This document shows positions 63,714-64,000 of a stretch of DNA of 64,000 nt, piece by piece. How positions within the stretch are numbered: the stretch's first letter is position 1; every line of letters begins with the position of its first letter. The stretch lies in NCBI RefSeq assembly GCF_030272705.1, contig NZ_JARFYM010000025.1, forward strand, positions 31,309-95,308, written 5' to 3'. Made by a program: the position numbers and the translations under genes. The notes under the pieces were generated by a model. It was not told the DNA's origin and ran no database searches. It was given only the letters and a program-made list of their open reading frames with translations. Source of the DNA: Rhizobium mayense (GTDB taxonomy: Bacteria; Pseudomonadota; Alphaproteobacteria; Rhizobiales; Rhizobiaceae).

Positions 63714-64000
63714 GTTGGGCGTAGTTGTGGTTACACGTTCATCGAGCGTCTTATCGGTCATTGCCAGTCCGATTGTCGTCTTCACTACAAGACTGGCTTA
63801 TCCTAAATGTTTGTTTCATGAGTGTGACGGGGATCGATTTCGCGGTGAGAAGTAGTTGATGACAACCTGATTGTCCGGAATTTCGCCGGGCCGATTTTTC
63901 TCCGCTAGAGCGCTTCATGTTTTGTTTGAAGCATATCCAGCATTGACAAGATAATTGGTGCACTCGTCTGGACCGATGGTCTGGACGAGTGAGCCGAGAT
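63714..64000. other. Terminal spacer with two hairpins
   Basis: No gene is visible up to the window end. GCTTCA (63912-63917) and TGAAGC (63927-63932) form a small hairpin next to CTAGAGCG, reminiscent of rhizobial intergenic repeats. A stronger hairpin, CACTCGTC-TG-GACC-GAT-GGTC-TG-GACGAGTG, fills 63961-63991. It may be the start of a mobile element or a regulator site beyond the edge. Confidence 0.45.

Overview
The window looks like the genome of an alphaproteobacterium of the Rhizobiaceae type (Rhizobium, Agrobacterium, Sinorhizobium). This rests on gene content (rhizobial T1SS adhesin cluster, soluble PAS-PAS chemoreceptor, PhnF/PhnGHIJKL, gallate-type genes, MacAB), high GC with short AT-rich spacers, and an intergenic repeat of the rhizobial RIME kind at about 40873-40978. 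No rRNA, intact tRNA, CRISPR array or intact transposase was seen.

Left part (1-25 kb). The 3' end of an RraA-like gene is followed by an HNH endonuclease gene sitting between two diverged direct repeats. Then comes a 4934-residue adhesin read leftwards, made of T1SS-143-like, VCBS-like and RTX repeats, with a classical terminator. To its right are a lipoprotein (LpoA/Leu-Ile-Val-binding fold), a LapG-like BTLCP cysteine protease, a ribbon-helix-helix/PAS-like protein, and a complete type I exporter (HlyD-type, LapB-type, TolC-type). Together these form a secretion and surface-release system for the adhesin. No LapD homologue is visible here.

Middle part (25-50 kb). A LuxR-type regulator, a soluble chemoreceptor followed by a truncated cheW remnant, and a membrane protein with a broken GGDEF motif lead to the most unusual locus. 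A PhnF-like regulator diverges from a sugar-type ABC importer (no ATPase), a PfkB kinase, phnGHIJKL and a hexapeptide acyltransferase. The palindrome ATTCGAAT occurs at the regulator/importer promoter region and in front of phnG. The PhnJ here keeps the glycyl-radical position and the active-site His, but has lost two of the three iron-sulfur cysteines and the catalytic thiyl cysteine. The complex should therefore be unable to do normal radical C-P lyase chemistry, yet the operon is intact and translationally coupled. This is the best candidate for an undescribed system. After it come a decayed PIN-domain toxin gene, an OmpR/EnvZ-type two-component pair, a MacAB export system with an LTXXQ (Spy-like) periplasmic protein, and three small genes of unknown function.

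Right part (50-64 kb). A gallate/protocatechuate 4,5-cleavage-like lower pathway (GalD, GalC, GalB homologues) is combined with a type I (VOC) extradiol dioxygenase, a divergently read 6PGDH-like oxidoreductase, a LysR-type regulator with two tandem DNA-binding domains, and an AAHS-type MFS importer closed by a strong terminator. A tRNA-3'-half-like fragment lies in the next spacer. An ABC importer of the ferric/polyamine/YnjB type follows, with an endonuclease/exonuclease/phosphatase-family gene that is split by a one-base frameshift. The last 290 bases hold two hairpins and no gene.
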